From assembly GCA_016647705.1 (NCBI GenBank), contig JAENRU010000485.1:1-64000 (forward strand): a DNA stretch of 64,000 nucleotides. Direction: 5' to 3'. Position numbers and translations under genes: made by a program. The number at the start of each line of letters is the position of its first letter. The stretch's first letter is position 1. Below the pieces are notes generated by a model. That model had not been told where the DNA came from, ran no database searches, and saw nothing but the letters and a program-made list of their open reading frames with translations. This stretch comes from Eucommia ulmoides. Its lineage: Eukaryota; Streptophyta; Magnoliopsida; Garryales; Eucommiaceae. Below are positions 1 through 11,372 of this stretch, one piece after another.

Positions 1-745
1 AATATGAGGAATTTGGGAAGATATGTTAACCTGAGACAAAAACAACACTTTTAGGCCAGTTAAATTATGTACCAGGTTCAACAAAATAGGGTTTTTGAGT
101 TAATTGGGAAGATATGGTTACCTGAGACAAAGAAAGCACTCTCAGGCCAGCCAAGTTATGAACCAGGTTCATTAGAGTTGGTCTTTCAAGTTTCAAGAGA
201 AGATCATTAGACAAGGGATCGAAATTTGCAGAAAGATCAAGGGTAACCAGCTTAGACAGCTCCGAGATTTCTTGAGGGACTTTGCCTGAGAATACAGATT
301 GGGATAGATTAAGACTATTTAGACTCGAAAAACGACCAATTGCTGATGGGATTTCTGAGTAATTCAGGTGATTATCGGCAAGATTAAGCCTCTGGAGGTG
401 AACAAGGCGGAAGAGGCTGCTACTGGAGTTGATAGATCCGTAGAGAAGGCTGCTATTGAGGTCAAGGCCAATCACATGACCAGAGTATTCATCACACTCA
501 ACGCCATCCCAGGAGCAGCAATTCGTGCTATTTCCTTTGAGCATCCATGAATCAACCTTAGGATATGCAGAAGGATCGCGAGAAGCATATTCATTAATTT
601 GAAAGCTTTGCTTGAACTGTAACAAGGCAAAACTCTCATCCTCACGGCATAGAGGCTGCACAAAAGACGAAGAAGCAACTAGGATGACGAAATGAAAATG
701 GGAGAGTAGAAGCACAAACATAGAGGGACTCGAGTATGATCTCAT
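1..745 (-). pseudogene. LRR receptor-like protein (RLP), N-terminal part, copy A, frameshifted and cut by window edge
   Basis: The frame from 745 starts with a signal peptide (residues 1-32, hydrophobic core HFHFVILVASSSFV). A plant LRR N-terminal cap follows (about 33-90), with the CREDESFALLQFK stretch and the paired-Cys CCSWDGVEC motif, then extracellular LRRs of the LxxLxLxxN type. This is the layout of Cf-9/Verticillium-type RLPs: secreted LRR ectodomains with one membrane anchor that take part in immune recognition. The frame stops at 65. Against copy B (60.4-61.4 kb), copy A has one extra T in a T-run near 90-97, and shifting frame there restores LRR sequence to base 1. So this copy is frameshifted, unless the extra T is a sequencing error. 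Residues 34-190 are otherwise intact and lack the SINE that breaks copy B at the corresponding point. The gene continues to the left of the window. Family call firm; functional state uncertain. Confidence 0.85.
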
Positions 746-909
746 AGTGCCTATACTTTCTCTGAACTCCCTATTGGGTAAGTAGTTGGAATTGCTGATC
801 TCAAAACATTCTCATTCATTTAGTTATATACTTTTTTGCTCTGTGGGTTGGGGGGTGCAGGAAATGCTAAGGAAGAGTTATTTTGCTTTGTTTTTTGCTG
901 GGATTGATA

Positions 910-1905
910 TTGATAATATAGATAAAGTCATTGCTTTGTTTTTTCCTCTCTGGCATTTTCTCCTTGTTTTGCATTTTCTCGTTTTGTCAATGACCCTCCT
1001 TTTGTCTTTTTCTTTTTGTTTGTTATGTCTTATAATTTCCTCATTGATGCAAATTTGGAGAGCCTCCTAGACATTTTAAAGTATTTGCTGCGCAACTTCG
1101 TTTAAGTTCTCAAATTTTTAATCAAGTTCGTTCTTCAACTAAGCGTGATTTATGTAAGTAACTTCGGATCGGAGGAGCAGAATAACATCTTGCAAGCTTC
1201 TTTTTCGATTAATTGTTATTAGAGGTTTTTGCACTTTGAGCTCCTGAAATTTCTTCTTAATTGTCTTGTAGTAATCGGTTTTGAAATTGAGTATAATTTG
1301 ATATTATATCTAATACTTGTAGTTTAGATTTAATAGTTGTGCAATGTGATTTCTTTGGATTGGATACAATTTAATAGGACGGATTAAGCTAAGAGATTAA
1401 TTCACCTTAAATTAGTTAGAGTAGGAATTGAATCTCGAAGGTAATCCATGCCGATTAAATGGTCAATCAATCTTTCGTAGTAATTCTAGTTTATAGCCAC
1501 GATTACTTCGTTACATGCAAAATTAGATCGAAAACACAATGGGATAACCTAAGTACCTGATCTTGAACGTGCGCCAATTTTTTTCATATTTATTTTGTTA
1601 ATTTTTTATTTTTTTTGAAATTTCTTCATTTAAAAGATTCGAAGCAATAGATAACATCAATCCAATCACTATTGATTCAACACATGTGAGAGGATTAATT
1701 TGTGACTTTGTTTTTTCTTCTGTGGCATTTTTTCCTTGTTTGGTCAATGACCCTCCTTTTTGTCTTTATATTTTGGTTTGTAATGTCTTATGTTTTCCTA
1801 ATTTATTCAAATTAGGAGAGCATCCTGGACCTTTTCAAGTATTTGCTTGCCCAACTTCATTCAATTTTTCATATGTTTAATCTAGTTTGTTCTTTATCTA
1901 AAACT
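910..1905. repeat. ~200-bp direct repeat within the RLP 5' flank (910-1140 and 1700-1905)
   Basis: The two segments share ordered blocks, such as TCAATGACCCTCCTTTT, then a TTGTCTTT/TATGTCTTAT stretch, then AAGTATTTGCT. They are about 770 bp apart. Copy B of the flank has the first repeat intact (61,540-61,745) and only the beginning of the second (62,265-62,340). The duplication therefore predates the split of the two flanks, and part of it was later lost in copy B. Confidence 0.65.
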
Positions 1906-2000
1906 GATTTCCCTTTGTTTTTTCTACGAGTCAAATAATATCATGTGAGCTGCTTCTTTTATGAAGTGTTATTATTATTGTTATATTTTCTGAGGTTTTG

Positions 2001-2498
2001 ACACTTTGTATTCTGGAAGTTTGACCAAAATCTCACTTTGGTCCCCATGGTTTCAGTTTGAACATATGACACCTTAAAGTTTCTTAATCATCCCACTACA
2101 GTCCAAGTCATTATTCCCATTACAATTTTAGACGGAAAACGTTCACGTGCCATGAATCTGAATGTTTTAAGAGTTGTTTATAGGCATTTCCAGTCTTCCC
2201 TCTCATTCTCCTTAATACCCAAATAATCAGAAATATACATATGACATTATATATATGTGTGTGCGCGCGCGCGTGTTTTTTGTAGAAAAAAATTAAGCAA
2301 GAAATGAAGAGATTGGAAATGTCCATAAAATATCCTTAAAAATAATTGGGTGTACGATAATTGACTGTTTATTGTTTAAAATATTAATGGAGTGATTGAC
2401 TTATACTGAAGTTGGATGATTATGAAACTTTAGGGTGTCATCAAATTACAACCATGGGGACCAAAGTGAAAAATGGTCAAACTTCAGGGGTGCAAAGT
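2001..2498. mobile_element. Foldback MITE-like element with ~85-bp terminal inverted repeats
   Basis: The left arm (2001-2090) and right arm (2410-2498) are inverted copies. Both contain GAAGTTTGACC, CACTTTGGTCCCCATGGTT, a TGACACCNTAAAGTTTC block and TNATCATCC, in mirrored order. No coding capacity is visible between them. A (TG)n(CG)n tract with Z-DNA-like alternation lies at about 2255-2276. In copy B of the flank only the left arm remains (from about 62,441), and the right part is replaced by unrelated AT-rich sequence. The superfamily cannot be assigned because a target-site duplication is not clear. Confidence 0.75.
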
Positions 2499-4136
2499 TC
2501 TCATTACTTGTTCTAAACTTTTCCCTTCTAATATAATGTCTTGTGACTTTGTTTTGCATCATTGCTTTTCTGAATGTTTGCAGTAATATTAATAATTATA
2601 AGTTCAGTGTTCATCAGTTTGTGAGCCAAGTTTATCTGCTGGGTTTTCTTCCTTTTAACCGTTGGCCATTTATGAAAAGAAAAAAAAATGTTTTTATAAT
2701 ACTGGTTAGTATCTCCCTAAATTAATATAGAAATCCTAATATAAAGAGGAACTAAACTACCTTTGGCCCTCAAGCTTGAACACATATATCATATACTCTA
2801 AGCTTGTTACAAATATATTTTATCCGAAAATTTCAAGTGGTTTACAAATAATATGCTAACTGATTGGTAAAATTAATGTGTCTGTGTATAGATCAATTTA
2901 TGCAGTAATTTCTTTCAAATAAAATGATAATCAATCTCAATGTGCTTTGTTCGCTTATGAAAGACTAGATTCGATGCTATATGGGTTGCTACCTAAGTCA
3001 GTTCTCAGTGGAATTTCATCATTTTGACCGTTAGGCATTTGTCAATCGTATCTTTCTATGATCAATTGTTTCAAGTCTCTTTTAAGATACGATAAATTTC
3101 ACCAAAATAGTTTAAATTTAAATTATTTCTCCTTCCTCGGCAATATATATATAAAATAATATTCATTTTTAGCCAAATATTATTGGTTGTTTGGTCATGC
3201 ACTGGCTCTTAGTTGTTACTTTTCTCTTTGTATTTTGTTTCGGGAGCACAGATAGGTCTCAACAATAATAGTCGAAGTTATCGAATCTGGGGACAAATCC
3301 AGTGATGTCTGATTGGATATGTTGAAACGGTCATGATCAACAATTAACTTGTGACCTACGTTCTCTTGTTTTTTATTTTAATTTCATTGTTTTGGGAGTG
3401 TTGAATTTGACTATTTATAAAAATTGTTGTTGTAAAAATTGTTGTTTTGGATATTTTAAACATGTTTGGTTGTAAGCCTCCTAAGGGTAACAAAGTGACT
3501 TATTGTTGCAGATTATGAATCTCTTGTTACTTGCCCTTTTGGTTCAAAAGAAAGGGTCTTTATGTCTTTTTCCGTGAGATTTGATGGCAGCAAACTGAAT
3601 GAAATATTTAATCATGGAAATATCATGTCAGGTGCACTTATCAGAATCGGTGTCCCTTGTTAGAACACACTTAGTGCGTGTTGGTCAAACACTTGGTCCA
3701 TGTCGGAAGGAATCCACGACTGTTGAGCTCAACTTGATTGTTGAAATTGGAGTTTCAGGAGAAAGAAAAGGGGAAGAAGCGACGTAGAGGAATTGACTGA
3801 CTCATCCTAAATTGTTGTTCAGAGCTGTGAAGGAACCCTGGACTTGGGGACTATCTCTTGAGGTCTTTGCCCTTTGACTACAAAAAAATGGAGGAAACTG
3901 AAACTGTACTAACACTAGCGTTCTTAACGCATAAAAGCATATATACTTATATATCTTAATTGAAATATGGAATTTTCCCTTTCAAGTGCTTATATCACAT
4001 AAACATCAAAGTCCAAGTAAATATATCTATCATTTTCATTTTATATAAATAATTTTAAAGTATTTCCTATTTTTAACCTAATTAGAAACTTATTTTTTTT
4101 TAAAAAGATTATGGACAGAAAATCATATTAATAATT

Positions 4137-4256
4137 GGTAATTTGTTAGGGATTGAGGTGTTGGCCTAGTGGTAGGTTTACATCCCCTCACAGTTGGTGT
4201 GGGGTTCGAATCCCACCGGGTGCATGTAAAGAAAAAAAAAAGTTGGAAATTCGTTA
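4137..4256 (+). mobile_element. tRNA-derived SINE with target-site duplication
   Basis: The 96-bp insert at 4149-4244 has RNA polymerase III promoter boxes. Box A is TGGCCTAGTGG, box B is GGTTCGAATCC (a perfect consensus), and an A-rich tail follows. It is flanked by 12-bp direct repeats (4137-4148 and 4245-4256, two mismatches). The paralogous flank at about 63,510-63,525 runs straight through the target without the insert, so it is an empty site. I read it as a short tRNA-derived SINE. It is not a tRNA gene: the acceptor ends do not pair and it has a poly(A)-like 3' end. Confidence 0.85.
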
Positions 4257-4592
4257 AATTACTCATTTTTAAATTAATGAGATTTTCTTAATAAAAAACA
4301 AATAGATTTGATGGAGATTGGGTATTTTGTTAAAATTAATTGTTAATTACTTTTTTACCCCCTCTAGTTTGATCTTGTTTTATTTTGGCCCCTCTACTTT
4401 AAAAGCACACACTTTATACCCTACTTCAAATAAATTTAAGAAAAAACTTTTTTTTTTTTTGAACTTAACTAAATTGTTAAAAATTAGGAAAATAAAATTT
4501 TCTAATAGACAAAACAATCATTTATTTTAATTTTAATTTTAATTTGATTTTATTAAAAAATAGAAATAAATAGAGAATTAGGGAAAAAATGA

Positions 4593-6299
4593 TTTTCTAA
4601 ACGATTTTCAGATTTTTAAGTTCAAAATGATTTTCTAACAATCCTATACTAAGCAATCAAGATAAATAAAAGTTTAAAGCGAATTAATAAAGTTTTGATT
4701 GATCTCGCCAGGAAAATAACGAAGATAATGATGATATTTCAATTAGAACACAAGTTGGTGATGCCAAGCAGTAAACACTTTAGATCAAGAACTTGAATAT
4801 AATCTCTTGTAAAAAATCTCAGTAATAATATCACTCTTATAAAAGTTCAAAGTTGATGTTCTTGATGTATTTTATTCAATTCCTGCAGGTCTTTATTAAT
4901 AAACAACAACTAGCTCTCCAACGTTTAGTTTTTCAAAGATATACCATAAAATGACACTCTAAGATCCCATACATATCATAATCTTTCATTTAAGGTATAT
5001 TCTATTTAAAAATTTCTTTCAAATATCTCATTTAAGTTCATAAAACTATTTTCAATTTAAAACCATAGAAATAAGAAGTATTAAATCATTTAAATTAAAA
5101 AAATCTCAAAATATATGGACCATATCAATAGGGATTACTAAATAGGTTGTTTAAACTTAAAATACATTCAAATCCCTCAAATCATCTCTTGAAATCATAA
5201 AAACGAATAATTTTTTACCAAGACACCAAATCAGTTGAAGTTGTAACTGAAGTAGTTAGTTGACCAACCAGCCCCATTCAGTTGACCGACTGTGCCAGAC
5301 TTTCACTTTAGCCATTGGCATAGCTCCAGTCGGTTGACCGACCCTGCCCAATCGACTGATCGATTGGATTCGTGTTTCTAATTTCCACCATTTCATCTAC
5401 TGATTCAAATAGTTGACCAAACCTCTTCAGTTTGTTGACTGGTTAGATCAGTATGCTCATTTCCTTACTCATTTCAGCTACTATTTCAAACGATTGACTG
5501 ATTACTTTTCTCGGTTGACTAACTAGATCAGTAGCACTTCGTTTTAACTCCAAAAACTCATTGTTCTATTCAGTTGACCGATAGCTTTTCTCGGTTGAAC
5601 GAATTGACCAGAAAACATAATTTTTTATACTTTAAAACACATTTTTCAATTAGGTCAATTATCAAAATCATTTCACATAAGGAGCACATACAATATCTCA
5701 TTTTAGGATCTTAAATTATCACTTATTATCATGACACATATTAACTCATTTTAAGTGTCTTGTATGATCCTAATTCGGGTTGCATTAAGAGTATATAAGT
5801 AAATAGCTGTTTTCACCAATTTTTCTTCAACGTCTTCAAAACTCTCCATATCTTCTTCATGTCCATCTTGCACCCTTTTATGTTTTCTTTATTAAATCTT
5901 CTTCTTAATCAAATGCATGAAACTCTAAATCTGAAACACTGGATAAAATCATTAGTTCCGCAAAAAACATCAATATTTAATTGTTCATCAAAACCTTAAG
6001 TTCAACAGGTGGGTTCTTGAGAATGTGACGTTTGACCATTTTTTTGAACATCTGTTTTTTTTTTTTTTTTTCCACTAAAAAATAATCAATATGGATATCA
6101 AAATGAAGAAGATGAAATTTTACTAAAAAAAAACTTTTTTAATTGATGAAATTATTACTCTTATTTATGTTTTATTATTATGAAATAATATTTAATTTTT
6201 CTTATTTAATGATATTTTATTTTTTTATTTACAAAATATACTATACTCAAATTCTTTATTTTATAATATTTAAATTTTAATTTCCAATATGTAAGATAT
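4593..6299. other. AT-rich intergenic DNA with a degenerate GTTGACCGAC motif cluster
   Basis: No reading frame or RNA gene is convincing. From 5225 to 5620 short motifs related to GTTGACCGAC and TCGGTTGACCGACC recur irregularly in both senses, with a more GC-rich composition than the surroundings. This looks like a decayed repeat, perhaps part of an old LTR retrotransposon, but no ends are recognisable. The rest is poly(A)/poly(T)-rich sequence. Confidence 0.5.
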
Positions 6300-9200
6300 T
6301 TTTATTTATAAAATTATATATTAATCATAGGTTAATACAAGCAAATATTTATTTTATATGCATCATGTTTTTTTATATTTGGTTAATATTAGGAATAAAT
6401 AAATAAATATAATATATATTTATTTTATTAATTTAATAATCTTTTGGTATTTTTGCACAAATGTTTACCAAATGCTCATTGGCTACTTTTCTTTTTCAAC
6501 AACTATTTTTTAAAGATTTAACAAATAGTTTACCACTCTTTTTCTACAACTCCTTTTGAAACGACATAGGGCCACATAGGACAAATTAAACCTTAATGCT
6601 AAATTGATCAAGTAATTTATTTTTAATTTTTTAATCTCATTAAGTTTATATTTTAAATATATATTTTACTTTTTAAAGTTTCCATACAACTTGACCTCTA
6701 AAAAAATTATCTTTCTTCAATTTTATTTAATTTTTTCAATAATACTTTTTTTCCCCTCTCATTTTTTTTTTTTTTTTTTTTTATATATTTCTAATTGTTA
6801 TGGTTTAATTTAGTGATACTATTATTTTAGTGATAAACCAAGTGTACATCATGTAAAAGTTAAACTCATTTTTAAGTGATATTTAATCAATATTTAAATA
6901 TTTTTTATTAAACACATTAAGAACTTAATACATTCACTTTTAAAATTATTTTCTCATATAATTGAACTAAAATCTAACTTAAAGTTTAACTAATTTAATC
7001 TTAATTCATTCAAACAAATAATATACAAATTTTATTAAACCATGTGTAAATGAAAAATATATACAAATCAGTTTATGAAAAATAAAATGATTCATAAAAT
7101 ATTAAAAATAATTTTGGTCCCTAAAATATAAGGTGCGTGTCTGTGAATCCTGAGATTTACATTTGTTTCAATTCCTCAAAATTAAAAACACTGTTAATGA
7201 CTTTGGATGAAAAATGAATTGTGCTCAACATGTGATTTTTTAATAAAGATATTTTTGTCTAATTGACGCGAGCACAGAGAAACCCCAAATCTATAACCTC
7301 TGGCCATTCTAGATCGACGAAGACCTCCGATGAATGGTCCTGTTTTCCATCGCCATTGTCCTATTTAGGATCTCTTTCTCTAGTATGTCTTCCATAGTTT
7401 AGATCGGGAAAAGTTTGTTGTTCAGGTTTACGTTTATTTTTGGATCTGAATGTTCATGTTCATTTCAGATCTAAATGTTCCTCCATTTTGGAAATTGAAT
7501 GTTTTGAAATCATTTTCTAGGAGTTTTAGATTTGAATACTCCATTTCGGAAATTGAATTTTCCGAAATCGTTCGTTTAAGATCTAAATGTTCCTCCATTT
7601 TGGAAATTGAATTTTCAGATTCGAATGTTTATTTTTCAATGTATGATTTTAGTGGATGTTCATTTTGCGAGTTGGTGAATATTCTTAATGGTTTGTTTTG
7701 GCTTATTTTTCGTTGATCTCTAGGATTTTTTTGAGGGAAATTTTCAATGTGTTTTTTTTTTTTGGTTTTTTTTTTTGTGAATGTTCTCACATGGTTAGAT
7801 TTGTTTTAATTTTGTTGATTTTTTGGAGTTTCTTGTTATTCATGTGAATGTTTTTGTTTTTTTTTAGGTTTCTTTCAATGTTTTTGATTTGTTGTTAATG
7901 AATGTTCGCACAGGTTTCAAACCTATTTTTACTAGCGAATGTGTCATTTTGTGATTGATGAATGTTCATATGAGCTTTGTTTTTGTTGGTCATAGGGTTT
8001 TTTCAATGTCTTGATTTTTTGTTCTCGGGTGGTTTTGGGTGAATCTTCATATGGTTTGATAAAAATGTTCTAATTGCGTTTAGTTTTCGTTGATCTTAGG
8101 TTGGGATTGGGTAAGGGATTTGGGGGAGGAATTTTATTTGGGTAAGGGATTTCAAAATTATTTTTTAATAAATACTTTTATTTGGGTATTGAGTAGAAAG
8201 AATTTGTAAAATACTTTCACGTGTCAAATAGTAGTGAAAGAGAGGATTTGGAAATCATTTTGAAATATTTGTAATTTCACAAACTTCCCCAAGAAGAATT
8301 CATCAATCTTCCTTCTCCTTCGCAATCGCATCTTCGCTTCTGTTTATCAATCTTCACCTCGGTCTTAGGCCATATTCGTCGCCATCTTTGTCGATCTTCG
8401 ACTCCGTCTTCGTCCATATTCATCGCCGTTGTCCATCGTCTTCTTCTTCTTCGTCGCTGCTCTGTTGTCACCGTCGTCCATCGTTCTTCTTCGTTGTCGT
8501 CACTATCTTCTTCGCTCCTGACTTCCGACTGTCGTGCTTGTCTCCATCTTCGCAGTCGTCTTCATCGATCTTTGTCGTCGCCTTCTTCGTTATTCAGGTT
8601 CGCCTTCTTTTTCGTTATTCAAGTTCGACCAACCCTAATCGTCAATTGCTGCTACTGCCTTGAAGGTAGGAAGTAGCTTATTAGGGTTTGTCGATGTTCC
8701 AAATTCTGATGTTTGATTTCAATTTGTGTATTTTTTGTGGATTTCGTCGCCCATTTCTTATTGTTCGTCGTCGTTTCTTGCTGTTCATCGTCGTTGATGG
8801 GCGATTTCTCGTCGTTCGTCGCCATCGATGGGGGATTTCTTTCCGTTCGTCGCTTTATTCTTGTCGTTTATCCCCTTGATGGGCAATTTCCTTCCATGCA
8901 CGATTTCGTTGAGGGCTATTTCTTCATTTTTAGAGATGAAGATGGCCGATTTCGCCATTTGTTGATGGGCGATTTCTTCATTTTTGGAGATGAATATTTT
9001 CGATTTTGCCGTTCGTTGATAGGCGATTGTAAATTATCTATCCAAATACTTTGTCTCTCCAAACAAGGGAATTGTAAATTATAAGATCAAATACTTCAAT
9101 TCAAATAGTTATCCAAATACGGGATTTATCAAATAATGGAATTTTAAAATCCTAAATTTTGAAATCCCATCATTTCACAAATCTCTTGAATTTGTCAAAT

Positions 9201-10175
9201 CATTTATCCAAACACAACCTTAGTTTTTTTTATCAAATTTTGATTCGGTTTGGATTCCCGTGATGAATTATCATACTGGAACATAGTAAAAATATATTTT
9301 TGTTACCATAAAGAACAAATGAACATTGACAATAGTCAATCAGTGTTAAAATGTATTAAAATATTTAAAAATAGTAAATAAAACGTGAATATTCACTTAA
9401 TGATAATGTACATAAACAATGCAGAAAAAAAAAATGGTTAAAGAACATAGGATTATTTTCTAAAAATCTTCGGGGACTAAAAATTTTGTTATGGTAGGTG
9501 GGAGGTCTATTTTCTTATTTATATATCTCTTAAGAGTTATATAATAATTTTTTTTTTATTAATCACAGGTTAATACAGGCAAATATTTATTTTATATGTA
9601 TCTTTTTTTTTATTTTATATATATATATATATATATATATTTGATTAATATTAGGAATAAATATAATATATGTCTATTTTAGTAATTTAATAGTCTTTTA
9701 ATATTTTTGCACGAATATTTACCAAACGCTTATTACTTATTTCTTCTTTTTGACATTTATTTTTTTGGCAAATTTACTAAACAGTTCACAAATTTTTTGA
9801 CAACTATTTTTCATGAGGCTCTTTTGAAAAACCACTTTTGAAAAACCACTGGGGAGCCAACTAAGCCATATTGCTAACTTGATTAAGTAATTTATTTTTA
9901 ATTTTTTTAATCTCAATAAGATTATGTTTTATATTTTTTTATTTTTAAAAATTCTCTTACAACTTTATCTCTAAAAAAAATTATCTTCCTTCAATTTTCT
10001 CTAATTTTTCCAACAATGCTTTTTCCCCCATATAATTTTATTTTTTTATATATTTCTAATGATTATAGTATAATTTAGTGATACTTGTATTAATATTATT
10101 ATTTTAGTGACAAACCAAGTACCCGTCATGTAATTTTTTAATTCATTTTAAGTGATATTTAATTAATATTTTTCT
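6300..10175. repeat. ~600-bp direct repeat pair (6300-6905 and 9556-10175)
   Basis: The segments share many blocks in the same order: AGGTTAATACANGCAAATATTTATTTTATATG, TTAATATTAGGAATAAAT, AGTAATTTATTTTTAATTTTTT and TTTAGTGATACT. They are offset by about 3.26 kb. They could be diverged LTRs of an old element or a local duplication. No TG...CA ends, primer-binding site or polypurine tract is recognisable, and the interior has no retroelement protein. The first block is written here only as a landmark; exact repeat ends are blurred by AT-rich sequence. Confidence 0.6.
7117..9491. mobile_element. Possible decayed DNA element between the direct repeats, holding low-complexity gene-like sequence
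   Basis: The left end (about 7117) carries TTTTGGTCCCTAAAAT. The right end, read in reverse, carries TTTTTAGTCCCCGAAG. The first ~150 bp resemble the foldback element at 40,642. Inside is a 5'-UTR-like stretch (7270-7400) and a ~110-bp tandem duplication at 7466-7625. A pyrimidine-rich block (8270-8680) and a minisatellite of GATGGGCGATTTC-type units (8760-9030) follow. A second TIR-like pair, AGGTTGNGNTTGGNTAA at about 8098 and 9222, may mark a nested element. Frames of 60-123 codons here are low-complexity and I do not call them genes. Confidence 0.35.
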
Positions 10176-10599
10176 TTTTTCTTTTTAATTAAACTCACCA
10201 TTTAGTTTTAAGTGCCGAAATATTTGTCAAACATAACCTTAATTTAAATGTTATTAATTTAGGGCCGTGCATGCGTGAATTTAGAAAAAAATTAAAAAAT
10301 TAAATACATATATATTCTATGATTATTTTAGTAACAGTATCTGAGAACAAAAACATAAATTTTAATAAATAGTAATGTTTTATAAATATAAAAAATAAAT
10401 ATATTATTAAAAATTACATAAATAATTTTAAGAATAAAATAATATTTCTACAAATTAACTTTTATTAATATATGTTTATTTTAGTGGCTTAATTTAAATG
10501 TTACTAGTTTAGGCCCCAAAAGTGAGAACAGAAACGCTATAAAAACATCACCTAAGCTAAATCATCAAGAAGTTATAATCACAAACACAAGTTACATGG
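10176..10599. other. AT-rich spacer
   Basis: I see no gene, RNA or recognisable element in this stretch. A short block (TTAATTTAAATGTTA, then TTTAGG) occurs twice, near 10,241 and 10,490. The spacer leads directly into the ~180-bp tandem array. Confidence 0.5.
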
Positions 10600-11340
10600 A
10601 TCTGTTTAAGGAAAACCCAATTTATATTTCAAGAACTTGAACCAAACTAATCCAACTAGAAGTACAAAGAGAAAATTCAAACAAAAAAAAAAGTTGATTT
10701 CAACAAGAAAATTAGACCCCTTTCCTTAAACCTAAAACCCAAATTTTGTGAAATGGATTGAGCTAATCTACAACAACATTAAAATCAACATTTTTCAAGG
10801 AAAAAAAAGAAGATAATCAATAAACTTATCCAACTAGAGGAACAAAATCTAGAGAAATTTCATTAAAAAAAAAGTTGAATTCAACAAGAAAATTAGTTTA
10901 AAAAATAATCGAATTTATGAAACGGATTGAGCTAATAGATAACCACATAAACATCAACATTTTTCAAGTAGTTCTTCAACAAAAAAACATGATCAATAAA
11001 TTTATCCAACTAGAAGTAAAAAATCAAGAAAAAAATCATTAAAAAAAAAGTTGAATTCAACAAGAAAATCAGTTAAAAAAAATTTGAATTTATGAAATGG
11101 ATTGAACCAATCCATAACCACATAAATATCAGCATTTTGAAGTAGTTTTAGAAAACAGAAAAAGAAGATCAATAAACTTATCCAACTAGAAGTACAAACT
11201 CAAGAAAATTTTCATAGAACAAACGAAAAAGTTGAATTCAAGAAGAATATCAGTAGTAAAAAAAACTTGAATTTATGAAATGGATTGAGCTAGTCCAAAA
11301 CCACCTCAAAATAAAAAAAAAATCAACTTTATTTTTTTTA
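10600..11340. repeat. Tandem array of four ~180-bp units beside the 3' end of the glycosyltransferase gene
   Basis: The landmark GTTGANTTCAACAAG occurs at 10,693, 10,874, 11,050 and 11,231, a spacing of 181, 176 and 181 bp. Each unit also holds AAATGGATTGAGCTA, an AACCACATAA block, a CAACATTTTTCAAG block and a CTTATCCAACTAGAAG block. The array ends about 35 bp from the glycosyltransferase stop codon, so part of it may be transcribed as 3'-UTR. The period is close to a nucleosome or satellite monomer length. Confidence 0.85.
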
Positions 11341-11372
11341 TTCATAAAAGTAAAATCACATCATGAGCTAAT

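Larger units (their letters stand above)
746..4592. repeat. 5' flank of RLP copy A, duplicated at 61,370-63,882
   Basis: This non-coding stretch lies upstream of the minus-strand RLP. It aligns by eye, in the same orientation, with 61,370-63,882 over most of its length. Examples are the block after 786, the segment near 3660-3870 matching 63,070-63,270, and the AT-rich end at 4500-4592 matching 63,800-63,882. Together with the coding part, the duplicated unit is 1-4592 against 60,421-63,882. The length difference comes from indels. Copy A has about 1 kb extra around 2500-3560 and a 96-bp SINE at 4149. A 62-codon plus-strand ORF at 3599-3787 lies in the conserved part, but copy B does not keep the whole frame, so I do not call it a gene. 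Confidence 0.85.

Noticed and set aside
3599-3787. 62-codon ORF in the conserved RLP flank
   Set aside because: The duplicate at about 63,060-63,185 has frame changes and no shared start, so coding is not supported.
4149-4244. tRNA gene
   Set aside because: Box A and B are present, but the ends do not form an acceptor stem, there is an A-rich tail and a target-site duplication. It is an SINE.
8277-9084. ORFs rich in Ser, Arg or Phe
   Set aside because: They are translations of CT-rich sequence and a minisatellite; no recognisable domain.
10600-11340. CRISPR-like array
   Set aside because: The units are ~180 bp, fully homologous along their length, in a plant genome. It is a tandem repeat, not repeats separated by unique spacers.
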